From contig CAKTSK010000022.1 of NCBI GenBank assembly GCA_934597725.1, positions 1-29,953 on the forward strand: 29,953 nt of DNA. Reading direction: 5' to 3'. The notes under the pieces were generated by a model, which made no database searches, had not been told where the DNA came from, and saw only the letters and a list, made by a program, of their open reading frames with translations. Each line of letters opens with the position of its first letter. The stretch's first letter is position 1. The position numbers were made by a program, and so were the translations under genes. This DNA comes from an uncultured Eubacteriales bacterium. Its GTDB lineage: Bacteria; Bacillota; Clostridia; Oscillospirales; Oscillospiraceae. Shown here piece by piece: positions 6,991 through 14,128 of the stretch.

Positions 6991-8205
6991 ATGGGACTGA
7001 TTGTACAGAAATTCGGCGGGACCTCGGTGGCCAATGCGGAGCGGCTGCGCAACGTGGCGCAGATCATCGCAGACACCTACCGCCAGGGCAACCAGGTGGT
7101 GGCAGTTCTCTCTGCCCAGGGAGACACCACCGACGATCTGATCGAGAAGGCAAAGGAGATCAACCCCAATGCCTCCCGGCGGGAGATGGATATGCTCCTG
7201 TCCACCGGCGAGCAGATCTCCTGTTCCCTGTGCGCCATGGCCATTGAGGCCATGGGTCTGCCGGTGGTCTCCCTGACCGGCTGGCAGGCCGGCGTGCAGA
7301 CCAACAGCAGCTACAGCAGCGCGCGGATCAAGAAGATCAACGTCGAGCGGGTCCAGTCCGAGCTGGACCGGAGCCACTCCATCGTGATCGTCACCGGGTT
7401 CCAGGGCATCAACAAGTACGGCGACGTGACGACCCTGGGGCGCGGCGGCTCGGACACCTCTGCCGTGGCCCTGGCCGCGGCGCTGAAGGCCGATCTGTGC
7501 CAGATCTACACCGACGTGGACGGCATTTATACCGCCGATCCCCGCCATGTCAAGGGCGCCAGAAAGCTGGAAGAGATCACCTTTGACGAGATGCTGGAGC
7601 TGGCCAGCCTGGGCGCGCAGGTGCTCCACAACCGTTCGGTGGAGCTGGCCAAAAAATATCGGGTGAATTTGGAAGTGCTGTCCAGCTTTGACAGAAAGCC
7701 GGGCACGAAAGTCAAGGAGGTTGCGAAAAAGATGGAAAAGACCCAGATCAGCGGCGTGGCCAAGGACAAGAACGTAGCCCGCCTGGCCCTGGTGGGGGTG
7801 GAGGATAAGCCCGGCATCGCCTATAAGGTGTTCTCGCTGCTGGGCCAGCAGAATATCAACGTCGATATCATCCTCCAGTCCATCGGCCGGAACGATACCC
7901 AGGACATCAGCTTCACCGTCCGCCGCAGCGACGTGGACCAGGCGGTGGCCCTGCTGGAGGAGCACAAGAGCAGCCTGGCCTTCGACCACATCGACGTGGA
8001 CAAAACGGTGGTCAAGGTCTCCATCGTCGGCGCCGGCATGGTGGACAACGCCGGCGTGGCCGCCAAGATGTTCGGGGCGCTGTACGACGCGGACATCAAC
8101 ATCCAGATGATCTCCACCAGTGAGATCAAGGTTTCCGTGCTGCTGGATGAGGCAGATGCCAACCACGCCGTGCAGGCCATTCACGACAAGTTCTTCGACG
8201 AGTAA
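6991..8205 (+). CDS. lysC: Aspartate kinase (monofunctional, two ACT domains)
   Basis: Phosphorylates aspartate, the first step to lysine/diaminopimelate, threonine and methionine. The 404 residues start with VQKFGGTSV (5-13), the kinase signature. STGEQIS (71-77), LGRGGSDTSAVALAAAL (149-165) and YTDVDGIYTADPR (173-185) complete the amino-acid kinase domain (1-235). Two ACT domains follow (about 265-335 and 340-404), with NINVDIILQS (288-297) and MISTSEIKVSV (373-383). This pattern is typical of lysine-type feedback-regulated enzymes; the effector is inferred. GGAGGT lies upstream of the ATG. The gene is 101 bases after hom without a visible promoter between them. Together with hom it commits aspartate to the homoserine branch, and the same product also feeds cell-wall diaminopimelate. 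Confidence 0.96.
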   Translation: MGLIVQKFGGTSVANAERLRNVAQIIADTYRQGNQVVAVLSAQGDTTDDLIEKAKEINPNASRREMDMLLSTGEQISCSLCAMAIEAMGLPVVSLTGWQAGVQTNSSYSSARIKKINVERVQSELDRSHSIVIVTGFQGINKYGDVTTLGRGGSDTSAVALAAALKADLCQIYTDVDGIYTADPRHVKGARKLEEITFDEMLELASLGAQVLHNRSVELAKKYRVNLEVLSSFDRKPGTKVKEVAKKMEKTQISGVAKDKNVARLALVGVEDKPGIAYKVFSLLGQQNINVDIILQSIGRNDTQDISFTVRRSDVDQAVALLEEHKSSLAFDHIDVDKTVVKVSIVGAGMVDNAGVAAKMFGALYDADINIQMISTSEIKVSVLLDEADANHAVQAIHDKFFDE

Positions 8206-8228
8206 GGGAGAAAATGGAAGAAAACAGG

Positions 8229-8258
8229 GGAGCGGTGCCGGAGAACCGTTTTTTCTCC
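8229..8258 (+). terminator. Probable weak terminator after lysC
   Basis: CGGT (8233-8236) pairs with ACCG (8245-8248), directly followed by TTTTTT (8249-8254), about 25 bases after the lysC stop. GGAG and CTCC at 8229-8232 and 8255-8258 could extend it in an alternative fold. The stem is short, so the call is tentative. Confidence 0.45.
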
Positions 8259-8343
8259 GCGTTGTTTGCGGATGTTTGGTCGAAACGACTAAATTCGCAG
8301 AAGAACAGGAAGAATTTTTTTTTCGATGGTACGCTTTCCCTGC

Positions 8344-8372
8344 TTGTAATTTCAAAGATCCTTTGCTATAAT
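8344..8372 (+). promoter_or_regulatory. Sigma-A promoter of the etf operon
   Basis: TTGTAA (8344-8349) and TATAAT (8367-8372) are 17 bases apart, with TGC ahead of the -10. The expected start near 8379 leaves a leader of about 214 nt before etfB. Confidence 0.8.
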
Positions 8373-8378
8373 ACACAC

Positions 8379-8584
8379 CGTAAAGTAAAGAGAAAGGGTT
8401 TCGTTTTGTAACTCTTTCGCCCGAAACGTCTGCCACCGGAGGGAACTTCGGGTCGGCGTTTATCTGGCAGAGTGGCTTCGGCCCATCTGAAAAAACAGTG
8501 CGGGGCGCGGATCTTCCGCCCGACGTTCTGAGCAGGTGGACCGGAAGCGCAATGTCAAAATAAAACAAATCATAAATAGGGGGA
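8379..8584 (+). ncRNA. Long structured 5' leader of the etf operon (riboswitch-like, unassigned)
   Basis: The leader contains several well-formed hairpins. AAAGAG/CTCTTT pairs 8387-8392 with 8412-8417. TCTGCCA/TGGCAGA pairs 8429-8435 with 8465-8471 and encloses CCGGAG-GGAA-CTTCGG (8436-8451, GNRA loop). A GGC-TTCG-GCC hairpin sits at about 8473-8483, and GCGGA-TCT-TCCGC at 8507-8519. Alternative pairings exist that exclude these: CCCGAA (8420-8425) with TTCGGG (8447-8452), GTTTCG (8398-8403) with CGAAAC (8422-8427), and AACGTC (8425-8430) with GACGTT (8522-8527). Mutually exclusive folds are what a regulatory leader would show. It did not match the riboswitch signatures I know (TPP, SAM, glycine, THF, c-di-GMP, lysine, fluoride, T-box). 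Beyond the lysC terminator and promoter, this leader is all I see in the 8206-8592 gap. Confidence 0.4.
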
Positions 8585-8592
8585 AATCAGAA

Positions 8593-9402
8593 ATGAACAT
8601 ACTTGTTTGCATTAAACAAGTGCCGGACACGACCATTATCAAAATTGATCCCGAAACCAACACCCTGATGCGTGAAGGCGTTCCCGCCATCGTCAGCCCC
8701 TTCGATGCTTATGCACTCGAAGCTGCTGCCCGTATCAAGGATAAGGACAAGGATACCAAGATCGTTGTCCTGTCCATGGGTCCCGAGCAGGCTCTGGCCG
8801 CTCTGAAGGAGTGCCTGTCTGTCGGCGGCGACAAGGCTTATCTGGTCTCCGACCGTGCTTGCGGCGGCTCCGACACCCTGGCTACCGGCTACATCCTGTC
8901 CCAGGCCAAGGAGAAGATCGAGGAGCTGGAGGGCATCAAGTTCGATATGCTGATGTTCGGTAAGCAGGCTATCGACGGCGATACCGCTCAGGTCGGTCCC
9001 CAGGTCGCTGAGGATCTGGACATTCCCCAGGTCACCTATGCTTGGGAAGTTTGGCCCAACGAGGACGGCAAGAGCGTTCGCGTGAAGAAGGAGCTGGAGG
9101 ACGGCTTCGAGATCCTCGAGGTCGGCTGCCCCTGCGCTGTCACCGTGACCAAGCCTGACTATGAGCCCCGCTTCCCCACCATCAAGTCCAAGATGGCTGC
9201 CAACAAGGCTAAGATCCCCGTTCTGAACGCTGCTGACTGCGGCCTGGACGTCGAGAGATCCGGCCTGAAGGGTTCTCCCACCAAGGTTAAGAAGAGCTTC
9301 ACTCCTCCTCGTAAGGAAGGCGGCCTGAAGATCAAGGAAGAGACTCCTGAAGAGTCCGCAAAGAAGCTGTACGACCTGCTCAAGGACAAGGGCGTTATCT
9401 AA
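8593..9402 (+). CDS. etfB: Electron transfer flavoprotein, beta subunit
   Basis: One half of the EtfAB heterodimer that passes electrons between NADH, ferredoxin and an acyl-CoA dehydrogenase in the cytoplasm. The 269 residues begin MNILVCIKQVPDT, the typical EtfB start. They contain LKECLSVGGDKAYLVSD (71-87) and the nucleotide-binding stretch GKQAIDGDTAQVGPQVAE (123-140). ATG 8593 is chosen because AGGGGGA lies eight bases upstream and homologues start there. The gene is followed by etfA after 21 bases. Codons are dominated by GCT, CGT and CTG, unlike the GCC/CGG-rich neighbours, as expected for a very abundant protein. Pairing with the butyryl-type dehydrogenase suggests a bifurcating EtfAB. 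That is family knowledge plus context and is not shown by sequence alone. Confidence 0.96.
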   Translation: MNILVCIKQVPDTTIIKIDPETNTLMREGVPAIVSPFDAYALEAAARIKDKDKDTKIVVLSMGPEQALAALKECLSVGGDKAYLVSDRACGGSDTLATGYILSQAKEKIEELEGIKFDMLMFGKQAIDGDTAQVGPQVAEDLDIPQVTYAWEVWPNEDGKSVRVKKELEDGFEILEVGCPCAVTVTKPDYEPRFPTIKSKMAANKAKIPVLNAADCGLDVERSGLKGSPTKVKKSFTPPRKEGGLKIKEETPEESAKKLYDLLKDKGVI

Positions 9403-9423
9403 TAGAGGGGAGGACGAAGAACA

Positions 9424-10443
9424 ATGTTACAGACAAGCTACGAAGCTAAGAGCAAGGACCTGTGGGTCTTTATTGAAACCAAGAACGGCAAGGCCAGAAA
9501 CGTTGGCCTGGAGCTGCTGAACCCCGGCCGTCGTCTGGCTGGCATCCAGGGCGGTAAGACCGTCGCTCTGGTGGTTGGTTACAACTGCGACGAGGCTGTC
9601 AAGGACGCCATCGCTTACGGCGCTGACAAGGTCCTGGTCGTGGACAACGAGGTCTATGATCACTACAGCACCGACGCTTACACCGCTGCTATCGTGCACT
9701 GCGTCGAGGCTGACTGCCCCACCACCATCCTGATGGGCGCTTCCCCCATGGGCCGTGACCTGGGTCCCCGTGTGGCTGGCCGTCTGAAGACTGGTCTGAC
9801 CGCCGACTGCACCTCCCTGGACATCGACGAGGCTTCCGGCAAGGTTGCTTGGACCCGTCCTGCTTTCGGTGGTAACCTGATGGCTACCATCCTGTGCCCC
9901 TTCACCTTCCCCCAGATCGGCACCTGCCGTCCTGGCGTGAATAAGAAGCTGGAGCCCGACTACAACCGCACCGCTGAGGTGGAGAAGGTCGATTTCGTCT
10001 TCCCCGCTGAGCAGATCCGCATCAAGCTGATCGAGACCATCGCCGAGGAAGGCGAGAAGGTCGACCTGGAAGGCGCTGAGATCATCGTCTCCGGCGGCCG
10101 TGGTCTGGGCGGCCCCGAGGGCTTCGAGACCACCATTCAGCCTCTGGCTGAGGCTCTGGGCGGCGTTGTTGGCTCCTCCCGTGCTGCTGTTGACGCCGGC
10201 TGGATCCCCCACTCCCACCAGGTCGGTCAGACCGGTAAGACCGTCGGCCCCAAGCTGTATGTGGCCTGCGGCATCTCCGGCGCCATCCAGCACCTGGCTG
10301 GCATGGGCTCCTCCGACTTCATCGTCTGCATCAACAAGGACCCCGAGGCTCCCATCTTCGGCGTGGCTGACCTGGGCGTTATCGGCAACCTGTATGATGT
10401 CTGCCCTGCCCTGACCAAGCTGATCCTGGCTGACAAGGACTAA
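9424..10443 (+). CDS. etfA: Electron transfer flavoprotein, alpha subunit
   Basis: Partner of EtfB that carries the main FAD. The 339 residues have an N-terminal alpha/beta domain (about 1-200) with the motif ILMGASPMGRDLGPRVA. The C-terminal FAD domain (about 215-339) shows VSGGRGLG, SRAAVDAGW and LYVACGISGAIQHLAGM (278-294), then NKDPEAPIFGVADLGVIGN (304-322), the EtfA signature. It starts at ATG 9424 with GGGGAGG upstream. Order here is etfB-etfA-dehydrogenase; many butyrate clusters instead put the dehydrogenase first. Codon use is the same highly-expressed type as etfB. No ferredoxin-like N-terminal extension is present. Confidence 0.96.
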   Translation: MLQTSYEAKSKDLWVFIETKNGKARNVGLELLNPGRRLAGIQGGKTVALVVGYNCDEAVKDAIAYGADKVLVVDNEVYDHYSTDAYTAAIVHCVEADCPTTILMGASPMGRDLGPRVAGRLKTGLTADCTSLDIDEASGKVAWTRPAFGGNLMATILCPFTFPQIGTCRPGVNKKLEPDYNRTAEVEKVDFVFPAEQIRIKLIETIAEEGEKVDLEGAEIIVSGGRGLGGPEGFETTIQPLAEALGGVVGSSRAAVDAGWIPHSHQVGQTGKTVGPKLYVACGISGAIQHLAGMGSSDFIVCINKDPEAPIFGVADLGVIGNLYDVCPALTKLILADKD

Positions 10444-10450
10444 TCTCGTT

Positions 10451-10503
10451 TATAAAAAAATTTTTATAGACCCTCAAGTGGCGCCTCCGTAAGGGGGCGC
10501 CAC
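10451..10503 (+). promoter_or_regulatory. Intercistronic hairpins between etfA and the acyl-CoA dehydrogenase gene
   Basis: First comes an AT-only palindrome (TATAAAAA 10451-10458 with TTTTTATA 10461-10468). Then a very stable hairpin follows: 10478-10488 pairs with 10493-10503 over 11 bp with one wobble, capped by a GTAA loop of GNRA type. There is no T-run after the second hairpin. The best reading is an RNA-stability or processing element that sets subunit ratio; partial termination at the AT palindrome is possible. Confidence 0.6.
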
Positions 10504-10527
10504 CCAAAGGGAAAGAAAGGAAAAATT

Positions 10528-11673
10528 ATGGATTTCAAACTGACCGAGATGGAGCAGGAAATTCTCGACATGCTCCACGACTTCTGCCTGAAGGAAGTCA
10601 AGCCCATCGCTGCTGAGCTGGACGAGAAGGAAGAGTTCACCATGAACGCCCGCGAGAAGCTGGCTGAAATGGGCATGCTGGGCACCTACATCCCCGAGGA
10701 GTACGGCGGGGCTGGCCTGTCCTACCTGACCTATATCCTCTGCTGCGAGGAGCTGGCCAAGTACTGCGCTTCCACTTCCATCATGTTCTCCGTCCACGGT
10801 TCCCTGTGCTCTTGGCCCATCCTGGAGTTCGGCACCGAGGAGCAGAAACAGAAGTACCTGGTGCCCCTGGCACAGGGCGAGAAGCTGGGCGCTATGGGTC
10901 TGACCGAGCCCGGTGCTGGTACCGACGCCAACGGCGTGCGCACCACTGCTGAGCTGAAGGGTGACAAGTACATCCTGAACGGCACCAAGATCTTCATCAC
11001 CAACGGCTACTATGCTGACACCTATGTTGTCTTCGCTCGTACCAACCCCGACCTGAGCGTTGGCCACAAGGGCCTGTCCGCCTTCATCGTGGAGAAGGGC
11101 TTCAAGGGCTTCAGCTTCGGCACCAAGGAGAAGAAGATGGGCATCCGTGCTTCTGCTACCTACGAGCTGGTCTTCGATGACTGCGAGGTCCCCGCTGAGA
11201 ACCTGCTGGGCAAGGAAGGCGAAGGCTTCAAGATCGCTATGATGCTGCTGGACGGCGGCCGTATCGGCGTTGCTGCTCAGGCTTTGGGTATCGCTCAGGG
11301 CGCTATCGACGAAGCTATCCCCTACCTGAAGGCTCGTAAGCAGTTCGGCAAGCCCCTGTCTGCTTTCCAGAACACCCAGTTCGAGCTGGCTGACATGCAG
11401 ACCAAGGTCGACGCTGCTCGTCTGCTGATCTATCGTTCCGCTATGGCTAAGCAGAACCACGAGCCCTACAGCCACCTGGCTGCTATGGGTAAGATGTTCG
11501 CTGCTGACGTGGCTTCCGACGTGACCCGCCGGATCGTCCAGCTGGTTGGCGGCTGCGGCTACACCCGTGAGTATCCCTTCGAGAGAATGATGCGTGACGC
11601 CAAGATCACCGAGATCTATGAGGGCACCACCGAAGTTCAGAAGATGGTCGTTTCCGGCTGGATGCTGAAGTAA
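10528..11673 (+). CDS. Acyl-CoA dehydrogenase, short-chain (butyryl-CoA dehydrogenase type)
   Basis: FAD enzyme that interconverts short acyl-CoA and enoyl-CoA; with EtfAB it reduces crotonyl-CoA to butyryl-CoA in anaerobes. The 381 residues match the usual length of about 380. The signature MGLTEPGAGTDA (122-133) and FITNGYYADTYVVFART (156-172) mark the FAD/beta domain. RKQFGKPLSAFQ lies in the C-terminal helical domain. The catalytic base is in KITEIYEGTTEVQ, where Glu365 fits the Bcd position. A GAAAGAAAGG ribosome site precedes ATG 10528. Codon use matches etfB/etfA, supporting one highly expressed unit. No thiolase, crotonase or 3-hydroxyacyl-CoA dehydrogenase is nearby, so butyrate as product is inferred; another short-chain enoyl-CoA substrate is possible. 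Confidence 0.93.
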   Translation: MDFKLTEMEQEILDMLHDFCLKEVKPIAAELDEKEEFTMNAREKLAEMGMLGTYIPEEYGGAGLSYLTYILCCEELAKYCASTSIMFSVHGSLCSWPILEFGTEEQKQKYLVPLAQGEKLGAMGLTEPGAGTDANGVRTTAELKGDKYILNGTKIFITNGYYADTYVVFARTNPDLSVGHKGLSAFIVEKGFKGFSFGTKEKKMGIRASATYELVFDDCEVPAENLLGKEGEGFKIAMMLLDGGRIGVAAQALGIAQGAIDEAIPYLKARKQFGKPLSAFQNTQFELADMQTKVDAARLLIYRSAMAKQNHEPYSHLAAMGKMFAADVASDVTRRIVQLVGGCGYTREYPFERMMRDAKITEIYEGTTEVQKMVVSGWMLK

Positions 11674-11704
11674 TAGAAGGGATTGCCTTAATTTGATCCT
11701 TTTG

Positions 11705-11740
11705 AGAAAGGGCAGTGGTTCGCCACTGCCCTTTCTTTCT
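11705..11740 (+). terminator. Intrinsic terminator of the etf operon
   Basis: A perfect 14-bp stem (11705-11718 with 11723-11736) is capped by a TTCG tetraloop and followed by a T-rich stretch. It lies 32 bases after the acyl-CoA dehydrogenase stop. Confidence 0.9.
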
Positions 11741-11759
11741 TGACTGAGGAGGAACGCGC

Positions 11760-12317
11760 ATGAAGATCGACACCACACGGTATGCCGGCCGGCCAACCGA
11801 TCCTGCCGGCCGTTTGCCCCGGGAGATCGCCTGTTACGATCTGCTGGACCGCCTGGGCATTGCCTATGAGCGGGTGGACCATGAGGCTGCGGATACCATT
11901 GCCGACTGCGTGGCCATTGAGACCTATCTGGGCGCGCCGATCTGCAAGAATCTGGTGCTGTGCAACCGGCAGAAAACGGCGTTTTATCTGCTCTTGATGG
12001 ATGGACAGAAACCCTTCCGCACCAAAGAGCTATCCAAACAGCTGGGCACCGCCCGCCTGTCCTTTGCACCGCCGGAGGAGATGGAGCGCCTGCTGGGGGT
12101 CACGCCGGGGTCTGCCACGATCCTCTCCCTGATGAATGACCCCGACCATCAGGTGCAGCTGGTGCTGGATCGCTCGGTGGCGGCGTGCGAATGGTTCGGG
12201 TGCCATCCCTGTATCAATACCTCCACCCTGCGCCTGTCCATGCAGGAGGTGCGGGAGAAATTTTTGCCGCACTTGGGGATCTCGCCTACCGTGGTCGATC
12301 TGCCCGGCCAGGTGTGA
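11760..12317 (+). CDS. YbaK/ProX-type aminoacyl-tRNA deacylase
   Basis: A 185-residue protein of the YbaK/ProXp family, which hydrolyses wrongly charged tRNA in trans (for example Ala-tRNAPro or Cys-tRNAPro). Visible family features are the conserved lysine in CKNLVLCN (Lys63) and the helix-strand core 80-125. The binding-site motif GCHPCINTSTLRLS (147-160) corresponds to the family's 'GxHPxxNTxT'. The length and the INTST form resemble the PrdX/ProXp-ala group more than bacterial YbaK, but the tRNA specificity cannot be read from the sequence. It begins at ATG 11760 behind GAGGAGG, just after the etf terminator, and is followed on the same strand by the FAD dehydrogenase. No own promoter is obvious in the short gap. 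Confidence 0.88.
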   Translation: MKIDTTRYAGRPTDPAGRLPREIACYDLLDRLGIAYERVDHEAADTIADCVAIETYLGAPICKNLVLCNRQKTAFYLLLMDGQKPFRTKELSKQLGTARLSFAPPEEMERLLGVTPGSATILSLMNDPDHQVQLVLDRSVAACEWFGCHPCINTSTLRLSMQEVREKFLPHLGISPTVVDLPGQV

Positions 12318-12318
12318 G

Positions 12319-12343
12319 CCTGCCAAGCTGTAAAGGCAGGAGG
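12319..12343 (+). promoter_or_regulatory. Hairpin overlapping an upstream ribosome site of the FAD dehydrogenase
   Basis: CCTGCC (12319-12324) pairs with GGCAGG (12335-12340). The 3' arm covers the first half of AGGAGG (12338-12343), which precedes an in-frame ATG at 12348. Folding would hide that site and favour the downstream start at 12435. Confidence 0.35.
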
Positions 12344-12434
12344 ACCCATGCTGCTGACAGTTTCGGCGGCGCGGGTCTTTCTGTTATCTGGGCCGCCAGC
12401 CCTGGTCCACCGCAGATGGAGAGAGGAGAACACG

Positions 12435-14027
12435 ATGGTACGTATCACAAACTTGACCCTGCCTCCCGACGGAGACGAAGCCCTGCTGCGCAAGAAAGCT
12501 GCCCAGGCCCTGGGGATTTCGGTGGGAAAACTCCACACTTGTCTGCCGGTGCGGCAGTCCATCGACGCCCGGAAAAAGGGGAACGTTCATTACGTCATGA
12601 CCGTAGATGTCTCCGTAGCAAAGGAAAAGGAAGTCGTGGCCCGGGCAAAAGACCCGCGGGTCACCCTGCGCCCGGAGCTGCCCCCTTACGTCTTTCCGCC
12701 CGTGACCCGTCCCTCTGTCCATCCGCCGGTGGTGGTGGGGACCGGCCCGGCCGGCTTGCTGGCCGGCTTGTGTCTGGCCCGGGCCGGTCTGGCTCCCATT
12801 CTGCTGGAGCGGGGACAGGCCCTGGAGCAGCGGGTCCGGGATGTGGAGACGTTCTGGCAGGGCGGCGCGCTGGACCCGGAATCCAACGTACAGTTTGGGG
12901 AAGGCGGGGCCGGCACCTTTTCCGACGGGAAGCTGACCACCGGCACCCATGACCCCCGCCGGACCTTCGTCATGGAGACCTTTGTGGGGGCAGGCGCACC
13001 GGAGGATATTTTGTGGAAACACAAGCCCCATGTGGGGACCGATCTCTTGCGGCAGGTGGTAAAAAATCTGCGGGAGGAGATCAAGGCACTGGGAGGCGAG
13101 GTCCGTTTTGGCCATCGGCTGGAAAAGCTGCATGTAGAAGGCGATCAACTCCGGGAGATCAGCGTGGCGCAAGGAGATTCCCTTTACACCATGCCCTGCG
13201 ACGCCCTGATCCTGGCCCCCGGCCATTCTGCCCGGGATACCTTTCGGATGCTGCGGCAGGCCGGCGCGGCCATGGAGCAGAAGCCCTTCGCCATTGGAGT
13301 ACGCATCGAACAGCCCCAGGAGCGGATCAGCAGGGCCCAGTTCGGGGAGAGCTGGCGCAAGCTCCCGCCTGCCGATTACAAGCTGGTCGCTCATCTGCCC
13401 AACGGACGTTCGGCCTATACCTTCTGCGTCTGTCCTGGGGGACAGATCGTGGCGGCGGCGTCTCAACCGGGGGGGATCGTGACCAACGGCATGAGCAACC
13501 GCGCCCGGGACGGCGCATTCATCAACGGCGGCTTTCTGGTGGGCGTGGGGCCGGAGGACTTCGGCAGCAGCGACCCTCTGGCCGGTGTCGCCTTTCAGGA
13601 GGCTTGGGAGGCAAAAGCCTATGCCTTTGGCCGCCCGGGGTACGAAGCGCCGGCCCAGCGGGTGGGGGACTTTCTGCGGGGCCTGCCCAGCCCCAACAGC
13701 CTGACCCAGCGCAGCACCTACCGGCCGGATGTCTGCTTTGGGGACCTGCGGGAGACGCTCCCTTCCTACGTTTCCGACACCCTGGCCCAGGCCCTGCCCG
13801 CCTTTGATCGGAAGCTGCGGGGCTTTGCCGCGCCCGACGGGCTGATGGTGGGCGTGGAGACCCGGTCCTCTTCGCCGGTGCGGCTGCTGCGGGACAAGAC
13901 CTTCCAGTCCAACCTTCGTGGCTTGTATCCCTGCGGGGAAGGGGCAGGCTATGCCGGGGGGATCGTTTCGGCAGCGGTGGACGGCGTCCGGGTGGCCGAG
14001 GCCGTGGCCGGCGCCCGGCCGGACTGA
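12435..14027 (+). CDS. FAD-dependent dehydrogenase of the COG2509 type
   Basis: A 530-residue flavoprotein oxidoreductase of unknown substrate. Residues 1-90 are a small alpha/beta lead domain typical of this family. A dinucleotide motif VVVGTGPAGLLAG (99-111) starts the FAD domain. GGAGTFSDGKLTTGTHDPR follows around 155-175 and is characteristic of the COG2509 group. Near the C-terminus, YPCGEGAGYAGGIVSAAVDG closes the FAD site. ATG 12435 has GAGAGGAG upstream and gives the usual family N-terminus (MVRITNL). An in-frame ATG at 12348 also has an AGGAGG site and would add 29 residues without family resemblance. The gene lies downstream of the tRNA deacylase and upstream of glnS, with no clear terminator on either side. 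Pathway unknown. Confidence 0.88.
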   Translation: MVRITNLTLPPDGDEALLRKKAAQALGISVGKLHTCLPVRQSIDARKKGNVHYVMTVDVSVAKEKEVVARAKDPRVTLRPELPPYVFPPVTRPSVHPPVVVGTGPAGLLAGLCLARAGLAPILLERGQALEQRVRDVETFWQGGALDPESNVQFGEGGAGTFSDGKLTTGTHDPRRTFVMETFVGAGAPEDILWKHKPHVGTDLLRQVVKNLREEIKALGGEVRFGHRLEKLHVEGDQLREISVAQGDSLYTMPCDALILAPGHSARDTFRMLRQAGAAMEQKPFAIGVRIEQPQERISRAQFGESWRKLPPADYKLVAHLPNGRSAYTFCVCPGGQIVAAASQPGGIVTNGMSNRARDGAFINGGFLVGVGPEDFGSSDPLAGVAFQEAWEAKAYAFGRPGYEAPAQRVGDFLRGLPSPNSLTQRSTYRPDVCFGDLRETLPSYVSDTLAQALPAFDRKLRGFAAPDGLMVGVETRSSSPVRLLRDKTFQSNLRGLYPCGEGAGYAGGIVSAAVDGVRVAEAVAGARPD

Positions 14028-14056
14028 GAAAAACCCGTTCATTTCGGAAGATTTAG

Positions 14057-14086
14057 TTGCAATCGCCCCCACAATCGGTGTATAAT
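14057..14086 (+). promoter_or_regulatory. Sigma-A promoter of glnS
   Basis: TTGCAA (14057-14062) and a perfect TATAAT (14081-14086) are separated by 18 bases, 42 bases before the GlnRS start codon. Confidence 0.75.
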
Positions 14087-14128
14087 AAAACATTATCGAC
14101 GCAAATCGTGTGAGAAGGAGTGACGACC

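Noticed and set aside
8379..8592. Hammerhead-type ribozyme in the etf leader
   Set aside because: A GAAAC motif is present, but the CUGANGA core and the third stem are not.
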